Both the position numbers and the translations under genes were made by a program. From Eublepharis macularius (lineage: Eukaryota; Chordata; Lepidosauria; Squamata; Eublepharidae): 64,000 nt of DNA. Position 1 is the first letter of the stretch, and every line of letters starts with the position of its first letter. Positions 1 through 10,898 of the stretch are shown piece after piece. Location of the stretch: NCBI RefSeq assembly GCF_028583425.1, contig NC_072807.1, forward strand, positions 37,639,001 through 37,703,000, read 5' to 3'. Below the pieces are notes generated by a model that had not been told where the DNA came from, made no database searches, and saw only the letters and a list, made by a program, of their open reading frames with translations.

Positions 1-110
1 GGTAATAAAATTCAACTCCAGTAGCATCTTAAAGACCAACAAAATTTCCCAGGAGATAAGCTTTTGTGCGTCAAAGCTCACTTCAACAGATAACATAATC
101 TGTTAGAAAT
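1..110 (-). repeat. PLE terminal fragment, degraded
   Basis: On the minus strand this reads as a degraded Penelope-like element end: a GTGAGCTTTGAC hairpin segment, then AAAAGCTTAT, then the tail TTGGTCTTTAAGATGCTACTGGA. The same order of blocks recurs at 23.8, 37.8 and 61.3 kb. The family assignment is by resemblance to those copies. The element probably continues before the window start. Confidence 0.6.
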
Positions 111-3100
111 TGGACTACAAAGTAGGAGGGCAGCGTTTTGAGGAACGTATCCCCCCCCAATCCCTTTGTTTTAAAGGAGGGAGACCAGGCTTTTCAAATT
201 TTTGCATTGACGCTTATATTGCGAAAAGTAGCAGACCGGCAAAGAAGTGAAAACGGCAAGCGAGCCGAGAACAGAGTGAGTGAGTGAGATCTGTGGCTCA
301 CCCCTTGAAGCAGGAGAGTGGGCCACTGCTACGTGGAGTGCCACACTTGGAAACGGTCTTGTTTTACTGACTTGGAACCGAGTGGGACCCACAGCGGGAG
401 GGATGGACCTGCACTCACTGCAGGAATTCAAAATTGTGCTCACACAGACTATGTTGCACACTTCAGGAACACGGTCTTTCTTTCCCTCTCGCCCTCTTTC
501 CACCATCCCAGCCCTCCCGTTACTGTTCTTAAGCAACCGTTTGCAGATTGATGGAGTGGGATAAGAGCAGACAGAGTTCCCGTCTTTCACCTATTATAAC
601 TCCACTTTCTGGAAGGGACGGGGGGCAGCTGGGTGGAGAACAAGGAACATTTGTTTCCTCAAGAACTTGTTGTGTGTTAAGCACCTTGCCAGAACCAAAG
701 CCCTGAGAATGCCCCTGACTGAACACATCTTCAGTCTAGTTAAATATCCCTCCTATTGCTGCCCTTGTATATTTTGTTGCTCAAGAACTTTGTGGCTTGT
801 AAGCTTGTAAGAAGGATAATGGTTTCAAGAATGTGCCGCAGTAGCTTTTGCTTTCAAATACAGCTGTGTTTGCCAAGAACAGTCGGCGCCCGCAGCGGAA
901 GATGTGCTCGCCTGCCTGGGAAATCGATGAATGGGATGACAGCCCCCATTTACAGACACCTGCGTCCCTGTGGCTGTGATCGTCAACCTGTACAGGTCAG
1001 TGCAGTGCACACACTTTTCCCACAACAGAGTCACAGGAAAGAATGCCATGAAATAACCCCAGGCTTCTAAGAGTGAGTTATCCTTGTGTGGACATTGTGC
1101 TGCAATGGATGGGTATCATTGGGTACACTAGTCCCTTTTAAGTTGACCTTTTACCGTATGCTAATCCAGAACAGATTGGGGAAAGGAGGATCTACTTTGC
1201 TTGAAATAAGTCATAGGCAAGTGAGGAGATGGGAACTTGGCACGGCCCACCTGAGCTGCACAAAAATAGGGCAAAACAAATCGGGGGGAGACATCCCCCC
1301 CTCCATTTCAGCAGCAATCCAGAGTGGTTCTGAGCAGATCCAGAGGCCCTGCTCCCAGCAGTGCATGGCCCTAGCATGACCCGAACAGCTTCTCAAGTCA
1401 TGTCCAGTTATTCTGTTATCCAACTCAAAGGGATCCAAAGGGTCCTGGGAATCTTCTGCCTAAAATTCACTTGCTTAGGAAAAGATTTTTTTAAAGCTTT
1501 GCATGCACCCAACTGTTGGGTACTCTGATGACAGCAAGTACTCTGTGATCTGCAGAATATTCTGTTTGGTTCCTGAGCCGTGAGTGGGTCAGCGTTGCAT
1601 GCTTGGAGGTCATCAAGGTCTCTGTGGTCTGCCCGACTTCTCAGCCCTGGATGGTGGTTTTCAACCTGAACTCACAGGGCTGCAGGGGGTGGGACATCAG
1701 TCTTTAGCCTGTGCGTGCATGTACAGAGTTTGGAAGAACTGCACTGGGATTGAAGCAGCAGCACCTTTTCTTATCTGTTGGTTGTAAACCCAGGCGACAC
1801 AACTGCCGCAATTTCTGCCAGCACCTGAATGCTGAATACTTGTGTAAAACTGTAATACCCATGTAAGCGATCAGAGGGGGGAGGATAATCAAACTTCGGC
1901 ACAATCTGAACCGGGAACACTTTGCAGTCTGCCTAATAAAGATTCGTCATGGTGATAAATTTCTCTTCCTTCTAAAGGTTGCAGCCAAGTTACCCGCTCT
2001 GGTGGCCTCTGCAGTCTCTCGTGGTGGGCATGATCCTCCATTACAGAGCATTTGTCCGTCCGTACCCTTACTCACCAAAGGTCAGATAGGGGCACCCCAA
2101 AGTGCAGAAGGAACCTGGCACGGTCCTCACTGATTTATGTCTGTGTGTCTCCCCGTGTTTCTTCATTTGTGAACAGAAGCAGAATTCTCCCAGGCGTTTC
2201 CTTGAGCTGTTTCCCCCCAGTATATATATTTGCTTTTCTTTTGTGGCGAAACGCAGCGTGCCTGACCTTTCCTAACTTTTGCATCTCTGCCGCCATGGTT
2301 GCTAGGAAACTGCAAAGCTGGCATTTGAGAGAGCAGCTGACAGTTATGCCCTGGGTCAAGATCTGGAGCTCAGAGAAGGTTTGAATCAAAGATGGACCAG
2401 GGAGAGAACTGGATTCCCTCCAGGGTGCCCCAGTCAGTTACTAGTTCCAGTCTCTGAAACAACCCTATTGGCCTGCATTGGTGGTGGGGGTCTCCAGTTA
2501 TATTCTGTCTCCCCACCGCATTGTATTGATTTGTTTGTCCCCTTTTAAGGGAGCCCTGGAAGAATCTTGCAGATTTATATACACACAGGAGAAAGTAGGA
2601 TTTGATTTATATTTATAGACACTTTCTCTCCCCTCTGCCTTTCACAAACACGAAAAAACCACCTGGCTTTTGGGTTTTGATGTAGGCAATTTTGGGGTCT
2701 CTGCACAAAAGTTTGAAATCCGCCCCCCCCCCCACCTCGTGGCTGCCTATCCTGATTGCTGCTTTGATTAGTTTTGCACTTACTGGTGAGTACTCTTAAA
2801 ACTGCTGTGTGTTTTTCATAAATTTCTCCAGCTGGCAGCAGGGGCTGTGTCTCATGTTGGTATTTGTGCTGGAATTATTTTTGCACTGAAATTGAATGCC
2901 ATTAAAAACGGTGCCGGCCCCGTATCCTTAAGTTCAAGCAGTGGGTTTGTATCTCCTGTGAGCAGATTTGACCTTTTGTAGGGATGCGTTTGGACCTGGG
3001 AGAAGCCCCGCTGATCTGTCTTGGACTTGCATCCTGATCCCACGCACATACACTGGGATGTATCTTGAAAGGAAAAGCAATTATTCTTGTGCCACGCCAG

Positions 3101-3124
3101 TCTAATAAATCTTTATCCTGTTCT
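111..3124. other. intergenic, no gene recognised
   Basis: I see no exon with convincing codon structure and no RNA gene here. The open frames are short and overlap on both strands. A run of C residues lies at about 2,721-2,735. Most of the block looks like old unique sequence with no clear repeat boundaries. Confidence 0.5.
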
Positions 3125-3305
3125 TCCAAGGAGTTTAAGGAGCTTACATGGTTTCCCCCCCTCGATTTTATTCTGACAACCCCTCTACGAGGTAAATGAA
3201 GCGGAGAGAAGGCAAATGAGCCCAGATTAGCTCCATGGCAGGGTGAAGATTTGAACTCGGGTCTCCCAGATTTTAATCTGCTTCTCTAACCACGACACGA
3301 TGATC
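3125..3305 (-). repeat. tRNA-derived SINE, MIR-like
   Basis: In minus orientation the block carries the tRNA-like B box region (GATTTGAACTCGGGTCTCCC on the plus strand is its complement), followed by the core and a tail resembling the other copies at 9.3, 20.3, 38.5 and 47.0 kb. It is diverged. The MIR/CORE-SINE affinity is inferred from the shared core, not from a database match. Confidence 0.6.
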
Positions 3306-4172
3306 TCGCTTACATGATTAGTAGCAATGGTTTCATAGCAGTTTAAAAAGAGACACTGCCACACCTTGAGACTTAAATACACAAGCAGTGGCTAATTCAG
3401 TGTAAGTTTGTGGGTTTTCAGAGAAAGGGTGGTAGTGCAAATAGTCATCCAGTGCTGGACTCTTTATCTTGAATTGAATACCAGTATCGGTAGTTGATAC
3501 TTGTTTCTCTAATATATCATTTTTATGTATTTATTATCCACCACTGTGTGTTTCAGCTCAAGGCAGCTTGACAAAATATATAACAATTTTATAAGGTGAT
3601 GAGAAAGGGGCTTTTCTCGGGGAGGTCTTGACCCAATATGTTACTTAAACTCGTTCTCTTGTACCGTATATCTCTAATAAACTGGATGTACCAAACCGGT
3701 ATTTGAAAACACAGATGTTGTACATTCACGAGTCTCTGTAATCATCTGGGAAGGGCTGCAGTTTCTAGCTTTGAGCACACGCTGAGTGAGTCCCCTAGGT
3801 TTGTTGCTATGTCATGTGTGAAATGGCCCTTAATAATGTTCAGCGTTCAGGGGATATTCTTGAATTACGTTGCCATTTCATGACTTAATCTTGAGTGTGT
3901 ATCCTAGAACACGCCTTTTAAATTTGTCTATAAAAACCCTCCCCATAGACATCCCTTAGTCCCTCAGAAATGGTGCGGGGCAGCTCTTCCATTTGTACCG
4001 GGTGTTTCTAAATATCAGCATCGAACCGCCTGCCAGTAGCCAACTGAAGCCAGCCATCTTCCTCAAAACCCTCGGCTTGCCTGTCCCAGCATCAAAACTA
4101 TTTGGGATCAGTGTTTCCAGCGAACATGCAGAAGGAATAATGAGAATTTTGTCTACATGAATCAAAACAATG
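3306..4172. other. intergenic with LINE/SINE tail remnant
   Basis: A short stretch at about 3,525-3,600 (TTTATTATCCACCACTG, then CTCAAGGCAGCTTGACAAAA) resembles the reversed tail of an L2/CR1-type element. The rest is unique sequence with no gene visible. Confidence 0.4.
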
Positions 4173-4235
4173 GATCGGTGTATTGGTTGTTGTGGGTTTT
4201 CCGGGCTGTATTGCCGTGGTCTTGGCATTGTAGTT

Positions 4236-4276
4236 CCTGACGTTTCGCCAGCAGCTGTGGCTGGCATCTTCAGAGG
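4236..4276 (-). ncRNA. hammerhead ribozyme motif, left arm
   Basis: This is the mirror copy of the motif at 4,332-4,372. On the minus strand CTGAAGA lies at 4,267-4,273 and GAAACGTC at 4,239-4,246, with the 6-bp stem II GCCAGC/GCTGGC between them. All invariant core bases of the hammerhead class (CUGANGA and GAAA...UH) are present. Whether it is transcribed or cleaves cannot be seen from sequence. Confidence 0.75.
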
Positions 4277-4331
4277 TGTAGCACCAAAAGACAGAGATCT
4301 CTCTGAGAGATCTCTGTCTTTTGGTGCTACA

Positions 4332-4372
4332 CCTCTGAAGATGCCAGCCACAGCTGCTGGCGAAACGTCAGG
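4332..4372 (+). ncRNA. hammerhead ribozyme motif, right arm
   Basis: The core CTGAAGA is at 4,335-4,341. Stem II is GCCAGC (4,343-4,348) with GCTGGC (4,356-4,361) and a 7-base loop. GAAACGTC follows at 4,362-4,369, giving a minimal stem III (AC/GT) and a predicted cleavage after C4369. Stem I can form CCT/AGG on either side. Such tiny stem III helices are known for PLE hammerheads and are thought to need dimer formation. The self-complementary ACGT would allow this. Confidence 0.78.
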
Positions 4373-4469
4373 AACTACAATGCCAAGACCACGGCAATAC
4401 AGCCCGGAAAACCCACAACAACCATCGTTCTCCGGCCGTGAAAGCCTTCGACAATAGATCGGTGTATTG

Positions 4470-5277
4470 TTTATTTCATTGGCAAATGAAACAAATCCAG
4501 AGCTGTGAAGTTTGGCAGGGAGAAAGGAGTGATCATCTCTTCAGTCAAATGAGTGGATCAGAAGTCAGGTTTTGGCCTGAGCTGCATGTGTTTGCCGTGA
4601 ACGCTGGGAGGGGGCTGCTCTTTTGACCAAGTGGTGTATTATTTGAGGGGGGAGTATCCATTTTGGTGTGTAGTAGAAGAGCAAGATATGAATCCGTGGC
4701 TCCTTAGATTTCCAGGATATGAGCTTTTGAGAATCAAAGCTCCCTTCCTCGGATACAAGGAATGGAAAAGAGGAATCATGTCTAAATTGATCCATCCACC
4801 ATTCCAGGATTTACTCAATCCTACATCCCCACAGGAGAAGAAAATAAATGTTCAATCATGCAGTTTGTGGCCTTGAACCTAATTATGCCCTTTTAAAATC
4901 TCCCCCCCCCCAAGTTGCTTAAAGAATGGGCCTCTAGTTGACCCCAAGACCTGCTGAAGAACAGAAGATGAAACTCGGCTTTCTCAGGTTAACATCTCTT
5001 CCCTTGAGAGCACTCCTAGGTCCAGCAGGCCCCAAAACCTGGAACTTGCCACCAGAATTTGTTTCCCTCTCAAGATTTCCAGTTCTCACTTAACAATCTA
5101 TGGGCTCTTTATCTGGGCCAGGACTGAGCAAGGCACATAGATGAGTGAGGAGCTATGGAAATGGGCAGAGGTTGGCTCGGTCTACCCCTCTATCTCCATC
5201 CAGATTTGGCTGCTCTTGCCATTTGGCAAGGGGAAGACAGAGAGGGGTAGGCTGTCCAAACTGCTCCCTGCTCGCTC
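4470..5277. other. intergenic, PLE remnant inside
   Basis: At about 4,690-4,765, minus strand, there is a degraded PLE end (CCGAGGAAGGGAGCTTTGA, then TTCTCAAAAGCTCATATCC). The rest is unique sequence with no gene visible. Confidence 0.45.
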
Positions 5278-5512
5278 TCTCCACCCAGCCTGATGGGAAA
5301 CCAGCATCAGGCGTTTGGTGATTGAAGGGGGTGGTGCCACCTTTGGGGTGGGGAAGGTTCTCCCCACCACTGCACTTTGTTAATTTGTTTTATTATTTGT
5401 ATATTGATTTTAGTTTTTGTTTTTATCAATTTTAACTGTTCACCGCCCAGAGCCCCTGGGATGGGCGGTATATAAATTGAATAAATAATAAAATAATAAT
5501 AATAATCAGTCT
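5278..5512 (+). mobile_element. LINE 3' end (CR1/L2 type)
   Basis: The block ends with GCCCAGAGCCCCTGGGATGG, then GCGGTATATAAATTGAATAAA and an AAT repeat tail, the usual form of CR1/L2 3' ends. The same family lies in the opposite orientation and in a longer version at 63,250-63,725, sharing the GGTGGGGAAGGTTCTCCCCA segment and the Cys-box-free 3' UTR. It is 5'-truncated and non-coding. Confidence 0.7.
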
Positions 5513-5529
5513 CCTTTTGAAATAGCCTT

Positions 5530-5735
5530 TGCTGAGCAGCCGGTGATACAGGCTAATATCATACCTAGGGACTGAGTTCAAATCCTCACTATGCATGAAG
5601 CTCAGTGGGTAACCTTTGGGCAGCTGTGCATGCTCAGCTTTACCCACCTCACCGAGTTGTGAGGATAGAGTGGAGGGGAGAACCATGTGCACCCCCTGTG
5701 TTCTTTGGAGTAAAGGCAAGATAAAAATCGAGTTA
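5530..5735 (+). repeat. tRNA-derived SINE, MIR-like
   Basis: A tRNA-like head with B box (GACTGAGTTCAAATCCTCAC), the core GTGGGTAACCTTTGGGCAG, and the GAGTTGTGAGGATA segment mark this SINE. It is about 200 bp, and the tail AAGGCAAGATAAAAATCG is degraded. It follows the LINE tail directly. Confidence 0.65.
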
Positions 5736-8636
5736 GCTATAACACAGTGCTTCTGGTTGGTGCAATGTGTACATGTAGGATGAAACAGAAATGTGTTGTG
5801 CTTTGGGTTGTCATGATAAATTTGAGCTTGACTGATACTTCAGTGGCAGCTTTTAAAACCACATGGATGAAATAAACCAATCTTCCATTTCCCACCAAAG
5901 TAGCAAGGCACCAGCCTGTGCACAGAGTGAGAAAATCAGTCATGTATCTATTAGTTAAACCCAAGTTGACGGTGGAAATTTCATTAATGCACAAGGCCTC
6001 AGCAAGGCAACCCGAGGTGCTGGGATGTATTTGGGGGAATACAAATTTTTCTGTGTATATGTAACAGCAAAGAGCCACAAGGGGACAGTATGCAGCCATG
6101 CACATTCCAAAAAGAATCCACACCGCTTAATGTTCCAAATTCAACATTCCGCAATTTTTTTCCCCCTCCAGAAGATTTTTGGACACGTTATCAATGACTG
6201 ATTCATGCAAAAGCTGCAGAGTGCCCATTTCTAGCTTGAAGAAACATCATTCTCTGGCGGCTATTTGTTTCGGAGCTGACTAATGTCCCCCACATTACCA
6301 TCTGTCACATCCTCTCTTGGAAAGTTTTGCTTCATTTCAGCTCATGTGAAATAGCTTCTGAGGAAGCCGTGGCTGTGCCCAGAATGATGGGTGCTGTCTT
6401 GGAAGAGAGCGGGGGGGGGGAGAGTCATTTCTTAGCTGCTCCGAATGAATGTGCAACTTTTGCCATCACTTCGGGTTTGGGGACGGGTTCTGTTCACCTC
6501 CAGATTTTTGTTGAGCGGGGAAGGGAAGCAGAGCTTAGATGGGGAAAGAGTACAACTGTCTGAAAATGCCCTGTGCAAGCCCTTCACAACAGAGTTGCAC
6601 AAAAGTGCCATTCTAACGAAGTGTAACGTGAGCCCCATCTCTGCCCCAAGCTCCTTGTGGCTGCAAGAGTCTAATGAAGTACCCCTCTGGTTTAAAAATG
6701 AAACAGATTTACTGTGCAGATAAGCCCTAAATAATAACGTGATCCCTGAAGCTTTGCTAAGCATGCATGGTACTTTCTGGCAACATAACCCTGCAGTATA
6801 AAAATTGGTAGACAGGAGATAGGGGTGTACTAAGGGAAATCTGCGTTTGTTCCAGTTGCACCTACTCGGTTTGAGTTTGAATAGTGAAAGGGAGAGATCA
6901 AGGGATTGTGCTGAAGCAGAGGGGATGTCACTCAGGATGAGGCCTCGATCGGAGACCCTGGAAGAACACCAGTGGGAAGAGACATGAATGATCTTCTGAC
7001 TTGGTGGAAGGCAGAGAGGAAGTAGCTGTGGCTCAATTGTAGCCCCCACGTACAACACCTGGCATCTCCGATTAGAAAGGCTTGAGACTCTGGAGAGCCA
7101 CGGCCCAGCAGTAAAAGATGGACCACTGATAGACCAGTAGTCTTGCCCTTGGCAGTAGGCTCTTCATGTGTCCAAGCATTCAGCTCCAAGGTGGGATTTG
7201 AGGAAGGGCTTGAAGGATGTGGGGGGGGGGCTTGCTCCCCAAAGCAGAATCCAGCTTCTTCTGTGTGTGTGGGGGGGGACGCTAGAATTTGCACACTGAC
7301 TTCCTTTCCCAAATCTCTGCCTGCCTGAAGCGAGCCCAGTTCCGACACATTCATGCTTCCGTTTGACAAAAACAGATGACGCATCATAGATCAGGTGGGG
7401 GATCCAGCTGTTCTTCTCCATGCAGATTCAAGGTCGAGGGAACAATTTGTGCTCCCTGCAAGGGTGTGTGTGTGTGGGGGGGGGGTTCTTAATCTCCTTC
7501 CTTCACACTTGAGCCATTTTTCTCCTGAGAACAGAAGCGTTCCCATCTTCTCTGCACTTCTAATTTGCGCTCCAGTAGAAAGGGAAGCTTTTGTTTGCCA
7601 TTTGGGGCTCCTGAATTGTTTTCTGGAGAAAGGGAGTTCTCCAACAGCACAGATTCTTTGTTTTGCAATTTAAAAAAAAAAGATGCAAGCCGTGCCAACA
7701 TTGCAGATCAGTGAGTCAGTGGAGACTTGGGGTAATCTATATTGCAGGAGATATAGTCAAATGTTAAATTTGCCGGCATCAGATATTTGGCCTTGTGTAT
7801 AGTGTTTGGAGCATTCAAAGAAGTTTGCCGTGAGGCTGTGAGAGAGGTTGGTGGTGTAATCCCCATATTTCACGATGGGGGGTGGGGTGGGGTGGGGGTG
7901 CAGCTCTGAGCATAACATATTTTATCCACCTGTCAAATTTTAATCCTGCATTTCCTCCAAAGAGATCAGGACAGTGTATACAAGTCACCCCTCGAACCAC
8001 CGTTTTTATCCTCGAAACAATCAGTTCAGTGCTGGTCTTGGTTACGAAGCCACATGCAGCCTAGGATTTGGGGCTTCAAAGGACCAGCCACCCCATGCCT
8101 GTCTGCCTAGTGAAGATCCAGTCACAGTATCTGCAGATGCTGGCTCTAATCCACAAAAATTTATGCAACAATAAACATTGTGTTGATCTGTGCTGCAAGA
8201 CTCGTCCAGTTTCTTTTTGAAGCCCTATATAGTTTTTGCTTGGAAACTGGTCATCATCTAAGGCCCGTTTTTGTGATTCCCCCCTCCCAGCTGTCTGACA
8301 TGAGGCATTCTTGAAGCCCCCCCCCTTCCTTGGGCACCCAACACCATTTTTGGATGTTTCTGATTTGAAGCAAGTGGTGACCGGCCGATCTTGGGGGGAT
8401 TATCCTCTGCCATGGCAATCTTTGTTTCTGAGGGTTTTTATGAGACATTTTGGTGAGACGTTTAAAAGGCAAGCGGTAGTAGGGCAGGGCTGAACATCTC
8501 CAAGCTGATACTTGAGGTCTCCCAACAGCGTGCAAGAGAAAGGTGGATAGTGCAATGTGCATAGTTGATAGTGCTCTGGCCTCAAGGAAGAAGGTGCTGA
8601 CGATTATGAGCTGGAACAGTAAATGTTCCAGCCAGT
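5736..8636. other. intergenic, no gene recognised
   Basis: The longest frame here (208 aa, minus strand, 6,432-7,058) has no recognisable domain and overlaps frames on the other strand, so I do not call it. G-rich runs occur at 7,221-7,229 and 7,271-7,278, and a strong G-quadruplex-type run is at 7,877-7,899. A short MIR-like fragment may lie at 7,915-8,030. Confidence 0.45.
7877..7899 (+). other. G-quadruplex-forming run
   Basis: Four or more runs of at least four G, each separated by a single T, form an ideal G-quadruplex pattern. It may be no more than a simple repeat. No promoter or gene lies next to it. Confidence 0.6.
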
Positions 8637-8872
8637 TTGGTGTGATTAAGAGTGCGGGACTCTAATCTGGAGAGCCAGGTTTGATTCCCCCCTCCTCCTC
8701 CACTTGGAGCCAGCGGGGTGACCTTGGGTCAGTCACAGCTTCTAGCTCTCAGCCACACCCACAGGTGTGGGTTTACATACTTTGTAAACTACTCTGAGTG
8801 GGTGTTAAGTTGTCCTGAAGGGCAGTATATAAATCGAATGTTGATTTTGTTGTTGTTATTGTTATTAAGATT
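8637..8872 (+). repeat. tRNA-derived SINE, MIR-like, GTT tail
   Basis: The head contains a B box (GCCAGGTTTGATTCCCC). The core GGGTGACCTTGGGTCAGTCA follows, and the 3' part AAGTTGTCCTGAAGGGCAG, TATATAAATCGAATG leads into GTT repeats. The same subfamily lies reversed at 54,866-55,132, also with AAC repeats at its 3' end. Confidence 0.75.
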
Positions 8873-9062
8873 TGTTAGATTTGTTGGTTGGTTTGCTGTG
8901 CCGTATATATGTATTTTTAACTGTGTAACTTTGACTGTTTTATGGTTTTAACTGGTATTAATTATTTAATGTGTTTTAATTGTATATGGTTGTAATCTGC
9001 CCTGAGCCTGCTGGTGTGGGGAGAGTGGAATATAAATTGAATAATTAAAATAAATAAAATAA
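8873..9062 (+). mobile_element. LINE 3' tail (CR1/L2 type)
   Basis: The stretch contains TTTTAACTGGTATTAATTA, then CTGCCCTGAGCCTGCTGG and GGAATATAAATTGAATAATT with AAAT repeats. This matches the reversed fragment at 27,310-27,455 (CCGCCCTCCCCGCAAGCGGG on the plus strand). It is a 5'-truncated LINE end without coding sequence. Confidence 0.65.
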
Positions 9063-9276
9063 AGGTCGGGAGTGGAAAATCAGCCCTATCGAATCACCCA
9101 TGATCATAAACCTGTATATCATTTTGCAAATGCGGCTGTGTCGTTTCTGTAAAGACAACTGTTTTCCCAGTGGGTCAAATTCTAGCTTATGTTGCATACC
9201 TTCCCAGTTCAGCAACCATGGCTTGCTGGCTTTGAGTTCCTGGTTCTTGCACAGATTGGACTATTTCGTGCGAATG

Positions 9277-9512
9277 AGGGCCATTGTGGAGCAGTGGTTA
9301 GAGTGTCGGATTAGGCTCTGGGAGTCCCAAGTTCGAATCCCTACCCTGCTATGGAATTTGCTGGGTGACCTGGGGCCAGTCACACACACTCAGCCTGACC
9401 TACCTCACTGGGTTGTTGTGAGGATAATATGGAGGAGGAGAGAATGATGTAAGCTGCTTTAGATCCCCATTGGGGAGTAAGGTGGGGTATAAATAAAAGT
9501 TTTTTAAAATGC
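9277..9512 (+). repeat. tRNA-derived SINE, MIR-like
   Basis: This is one of the clearest copies. The A box region is GTGGAGCAGTGGTTAGAGTG, the B box is AAGTTCGAATCCC, the core reads GCTGGGTGACCTGGGGCCAG, and the tail GTAAGCTGCTTTAGATCCCC ends in GGGGTATAAATAAAAG. The ORF of 115 aa over it is a by-product of the repeat. Confidence 0.8.
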
Positions 9513-10692
9513 CAGCCCTCCTGTACAGCTGGCCCAACTGGGTAGCAAGTCACAGACTGGTTTTCCTCTAGATGGACAATCAAACCTGTTCCGAATCTTG
9601 GACATTTACCTGGCATTGTGAATATCTTGTTGCTGCTGCTGTTGTTGTTTTGGCTTTGGGAGTGCCACAGGTGCCTCTTGCATTCCTACCAAAATAGAGA
9701 TATATTGTTTATTTTTTCTTCATAATGTGATTTGTTTTCAGCCATCCACAGAGCAAAAATAGTAATTCCGTAGCCTGGAATCAAAAGTCTCCAGTTCTGT
9801 TGCAGAGCGGATGGGAGTTGCTCGGTCTCTTTTGGTGGCAAAGGCGGCTGAGGGAGGCGTGTCACGTCATGCTTGATCTCTCTTTACAGGCTGGGAGGTT
9901 TCCGCCAGAACACGTCCCTTTAGCTGCTGTTGGGAATCGTGTTCGGAGAAAAAGATCCTTCTTTCTGTACATTATACATCCATGCAGTGGGATTTGTTTG
10001 GGTTTTCATGGTTATAAATTAACGGTAATGTGGAAAGTGCTTTTAAGACTCTTCAAGGCAAGGCATCTTTTTCTGCTCTGTATATCAGCCAACATCCTGC
10101 TACATCAAATTATATGGAGCTCTGGAAATTACGTTGCACTGGTGTTTGGGAGGAGAACGCACTCCGCAAAGAATCCAGAGGGGGGCTTGCGCTACTCTGC
10201 TCCACCATCAAGGGAAAAGAGGGTCTGGCAGCATGTTAAAGACGAAGGAGGAAGGAGTTTTCTGAGATCCAGAACCCACTTCATCAGATCCACGAAGTTT
10301 TCCCTGAATGTAAGCATGTATAGGCACTTCTGGGCGCAGAGAGAAGGGGGGCATGCTATTGCTGAGAGAAGATGGCTCAGCCTTCCAAGGGACAAGTGTG
10401 TTCCATTACACTGAAGAGCAAGATGGAAGCAAGATCCTTTCAAGTGGGGCTCAGCTCAGTTTAGACATACAGCAAGACCGTGGTTTGTTTTAACTACGGT
10501 TAGTTTCTTGTTTGCAGATGATCACACAGATTCTGGATTGTTTAGCCAAATGCTGGTTTTGTCTCCCCGGCAGTATAGCTGGAGTTAGGGGCTGGAAAAC
10601 AAACTGGTGTTAAGCCAAGATGCGTTTGCATTCGCACACATGCAAAACCAATATTAAGGCTAACTGTGGGTAAGAAAACCAACTTCAAATCG
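9513..10692. other. intergenic, possible PLE remnant
   Basis: A 204-aa open frame at 9,800-10,414 has no recognisable domain and crosses a likely PLE remnant at about 10,215-10,305 (AGCATGTTAAAGACGAAGG, CCCACTTCATCAGATCC), so I do not call it a gene. The rest is unique sequence. Confidence 0.4.
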
Positions 10693-10898
10693 GGGCCATT
10701 TCCACACGACTTGCCTGTCTGCAGAACATCGCACAAAAGACAGCGTCTTCTCGCGCGAAATCGCGCCAGGAAGACACTTTTATCCAGGAGTTTTGCACGA
10801 AATCATGTCTTCCTGGTGAGATTTCATGCGAGAAGATGCTGTCTTCCGGGTCTTTCGCATGATGTTCCTCAGGCAGGTAAGTCGTGTGGAAACGGCCC
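10693..10898. mobile_element. hairpin MITE, CpG-rich
   Basis: The ends are inverted repeats: GGGCCATTTCCACACGACTT on the left, and on the right the complement of GGGCCGTTTCCACACGACTT. Complementarity runs most of the way in (for example GCGAAATC and GAAGAC blocks on both sides), so the whole 206 bp folds as one hairpin. This is the form of a non-autonomous DNA transposon. I could not define a target-site duplication or superfamily. Confidence 0.65.

Larger units (their letters stand above)
4173..4469. mobile_element. PLE terminal insertion, perfect palindrome with TSD
   Basis: A 13-bp direct repeat, GATCGGTGTATTG, lies at 4,173-4,185 and again at 4,457-4,469 and is the target-site duplication. 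The insertion between them is a perfect palindrome from 4,184 to 4,424: two 120-bp arms around a single T at 4,304. A unique 32-base extension on the right ends in CCTTCGACAATA. Each arm contains a hammerhead core, which is typical of the terminal repeats of Penelope-like elements. The left arm is therefore an inverted, shorter copy of the right one. No protein is encoded; the open frames on both strands simply read through the palindrome. Confidence 0.85.

Noticed and set aside
4184..4424. Palindrome as cloning or assembly artefact
   Set aside because: A matching insertion with different arm length, a symmetrical base change and its own target duplication exists at 13.7 kb, so it is a real element type.
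3956..4457. Same peptide encoded on both strands around 4.2 kb
   Set aside because: Direct result of the palindrome; the frames read the ribozyme arms and are not proteins.
6432..7058. 208-aa minus-strand frame
   Set aside because: No recognisable domain, signal or splice context; crosses C/G runs; likely chance.
9277..9360. tRNA gene candidate
   Set aside because: A and B box-like words are present, but the sequence continues into the SINE core and tail; it does not fold as a full tRNA by eye.
9800..10414. 204-aa plus-strand frame
   Set aside because: Contains a PLE-like remnant and lacks any domain.
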